Assembly (NCBI RefSeq): GCF_014229965.1
Contig: NZ_JABGBW010000003.1
Span: forward strand, 1-64,000
Direction of reading: 5' to 3'
DNA length: 64,000 bases
From: Peptostreptococcus canis
GTDB lineage: Bacteria > Bacillota > Clostridia > Peptostreptococcales > Peptostreptococcaceae
The position numbers were made by a program, and so were the translations under genes. This document shows, in pieces, positions 62,513 to 64,000 of the stretch (the first letter of the stretch is position 1; each line of letters opens with the position of its first letter). The notes under the pieces were generated by a model. It saw only the letters and a program-made list of their open reading frames with translations. It did not search any database and was not told the origin of the DNA.

Positions 62513-62621
62513 AAGGGGCTGACTATAAGTCAAAAATTTCTTTTATCAAAATTAGTACCACTGAAAATGGAAACTTTTATATTGATAAATATAAAAACAC
62601 CGACTTTTGAGTCATCCCCTT
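62513..62621 (-). promoter_or_regulatory. Structured spacer between tig and clpP
   Basis: A 19-base arm (62513-62531, AAGGGGCTGAC then TATAAGTC) pairs with a near-complement at 62602-62621, closing a region of about 70 bases. Inside, TTTTATATT (62575-62583) pairs with AATATAAAA (62588-62596). No U-run follows on the minus strand, so it is not a simple terminator. It could be an attenuator, a processing site or an unknown cis-regulatory RNA. Confidence 0.55.
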
Positions 62622-62634
62622 TTTAAATCACTTT

Positions 62635-63918
62635 TTATTTAAGGTTGGCTTTTTCTAATAGAAGATCAATTGCTTTCTCATTTTTCAATCTTCCTGAAAT
62701 ACTTTCTTTTTCTGCTTCACCAATAGATTCTTTTATTCTTTCTACATCTATCTGGTACATATTAGCCATCTTTTCAATATCTTTGTCTATATCTTCTTCT
62801 GTTACTTCTATATTTTCTAATTCTACTATTTTCTCAATTACTAAAGAGTTCTTAACTATAGATTTAGCCTCATCTCTTTTAGAATCTCTCAATTCTTCAA
62901 TAGATTGACCGGATAATTCCATAAACTTATCTAAAGACCAGCCCTGGTAACTCAATTGCATATTGATTTCTTCCAATTGTCTGTCTAATTGATATTCAAT
63001 CATTGACTCAGGTATATCTATTTCAACACCTTCAGCTACTTTTTCAATCACTTTATTTTTCATTTCATTTTCAGATTCTTCATCTGCTTTTTTCTGAAGA
63101 TTCTTCTTAATATCTTCTTTTAATTCTGCAAGTGATTCAAATTCGGTAGTATCCTTTGCAAAGTCATCATCAAGTTCAGGCAGTTCTTTTACCTTTACTT
63201 CATTTATTTTAACCTTAAATACAACCGGCTTTCCTGCAAGTTCTTCCGTTGGATAATCCTCTGGGAAAGTAACATTTACATCGAATTCATCACCTACTGA
63301 TTTACCAATTATTTGCTCTTCAAATCCCGGTATAAAAGTTCCGGAACCTATTTCTAATGAGTATCCTTCAGAAGTTCCACCATCAAATGCAACTCCATCT
63401 AAAGTACCTGCAAAATCAATAACTGCGATGTTTCCATTTTCAACCGGTCTTTCAACACTTACCATTCTTGACTGCTTTTCAAGAAGGGCTTTTAGTTCGG
63501 CATCTATATCTTCATCAGATATTATTTTTTCTACTTTATCTAACTCTACTCCAAAATAATTTTCTACAGTGAATTCCGGTTTAACATCAACCACTGCAAC
63601 CATTACTATTGAACCATCTTCATTTATATCCTTTATATCCATTTCCGGCTGAGATACTGCAGCTAAATTTAATTCTTCAACTGCATCAGGATATACTTCC
63701 GGCAATACTATATCTAAAGCATCATTAAAAAATACACCCTTTCCGTAGTTTAATTCTATAATCTTTCTAGGTGCTTTACCTTTTCTAAATCCTGGAATAT
63801 TATATCTTGATTTAGTTTTTTTATACGCCTTATCTATAGCCTTTTCAAATTCTGCAGCTTCAATTACTATTTCGAAAGTTACAGAATTGCCATCTTTCTT
63901 AATAAATTCTGGTTTCAT
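62635..63918 (-). CDS. tig: Trigger factor
   Basis: A 427-residue ribosome-associated chaperone. The N-terminal ribosome-binding domain has NIPGFRKGKAPRKIIE (about 40-55). The middle peptidyl-prolyl isomerase domain (FKBP-like, about 160-245) contains AVIDFAGTLDGVAFDGG and GSGTFIPGFEEQIIG, and the C-terminal part is helical. AGTAGGAGGATTT precedes ATG 63918. It heads the tig-clpP-clpX-lon-ysxC block. Confidence 0.97.
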   Translation of the reverse strand: MKPEFIKKDGNSVTFEIVIEAAEFEKAIDKAYKKTKSRYNIPGFRKGKAPRKIIELNYGKGVFFNDALDIVLPEVYPDAVEELNLAAVSQPEMDIKDINEDGSIVMVAVVDVKPEFTVENYFGVELDKVEKIISDEDIDAELKALLEKQSRMVSVERPVENGNIAVIDFAGTLDGVAFDGGTSEGYSLEIGSGTFIPGFEEQIIGKSVGDEFDVNVTFPEDYPTEELAGKPVVFKVKINEVKVKELPELDDDFAKDTTEFESLAELKEDIKKNLQKKADEESENEMKNKVIEKVAEGVEIDIPESMIEYQLDRQLEEINMQLSYQGWSLDKFMELSGQSIEELRDSKRDEAKSIVKNSLVIEKIVELENIEVTEEDIDKDIEKMANMYQIDVERIKESIGEAEKESISGRLKNEKAIDLLLEKANLK

Positions 63919-64000
63919 AAAAATCCTCCTACTATTATTTTCGTACTTTATAAATTATCGATTAAATTTATAAGCATATTTTAACATACTAATTATACTA
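63919..64000 (-). promoter_or_regulatory. Upstream region of tig
   Basis: AT-rich, with the tig ribosome site at its end. Several TATAAT-like sequences are present but no convincing -35/-10 pair could be fixed within the window. Confidence 0.3.

Overview
The window is very AT-rich, with strong GGAGG-type ribosome binding sites and frequent TTG/GTG starts. It comes from an anaerobic, low-GC Firmicute of the Clostridia. CWB2 cell-wall proteins, an SlpA-like S-layer precursor, ferredoxin-linked amino-acid oxidation, a glycyl radical enzyme and a SufCBDSU operon point to a Peptostreptococcaceae-like (C. difficile-related, possibly oral) bacterium. That placement is inference. No rRNA, tRNA, CRISPR array or complete insertion sequence was seen.

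Layout. 1-1468: accessory-looking DNA with a compact type I toxin-antitoxin module of the Fst/par type (409-630) and a small membrane protein. 1469-6177: two CWB2 proteins, the second an S-layer precursor with a Fur-family-like box upstream. 6467-9757: an unknown HTH-like protein, the DUF2922/DUF1659 pair and a HAAS-DUF4097 membrane protein. 9873-15287: operon iorA-iorB-ptb-buk plus a YheO-type regulator; it should convert aryl-pyruvates from amino acids to aryl-acetates with ATP formation. 15495-19406: mixed genes, including a TPR/cysteine-rich protein overlapping a membrane partner. 19541-24330: the SUF Fe-S assembly operon.

24652-35316: a sortase-assembled pilus island (tip adhesin, major pilin, minor pilin, three class C sortases) followed by a divergent pair of LAKTG surface protein and class A-like sortase. 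The four sorting signals all depart from LPXTG. 35445-40026: MATE exporter, DUF5685 protein, threonine dehydrogenase and DAHP synthase. 40063-45193: fructose-6-phosphate-aldolase-like protein, glycyl radical enzyme, DeoR regulator and activase, with ten TTTTAC repeats between a consensus promoter and deoR. 45474-51860: BirA-controlled bioY, a YbaK-type deacylase, transporters, a HAD phosphatase, a secreted nuclease and a second MATE exporter.

52144-56875: a minimal type IV pilus operon (pilB, pilC, prepilin, a PilM-PilN fusion, PilO-like). 56931-63918: the protein quality-control block tig-clpP-clpX-lon-ysxC; lon has an unusual N-terminal extension of about 105 residues.

Most genes are on the minus strand in short operons closed by clear hairpin terminators. 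The items most worth a second look are the Fst/par module with its frame problem, the repeat tract in front of deoR, the intercistronic hairpin in the pilus island, the PilM-PilN fusion and the folded tig-clpP spacer.
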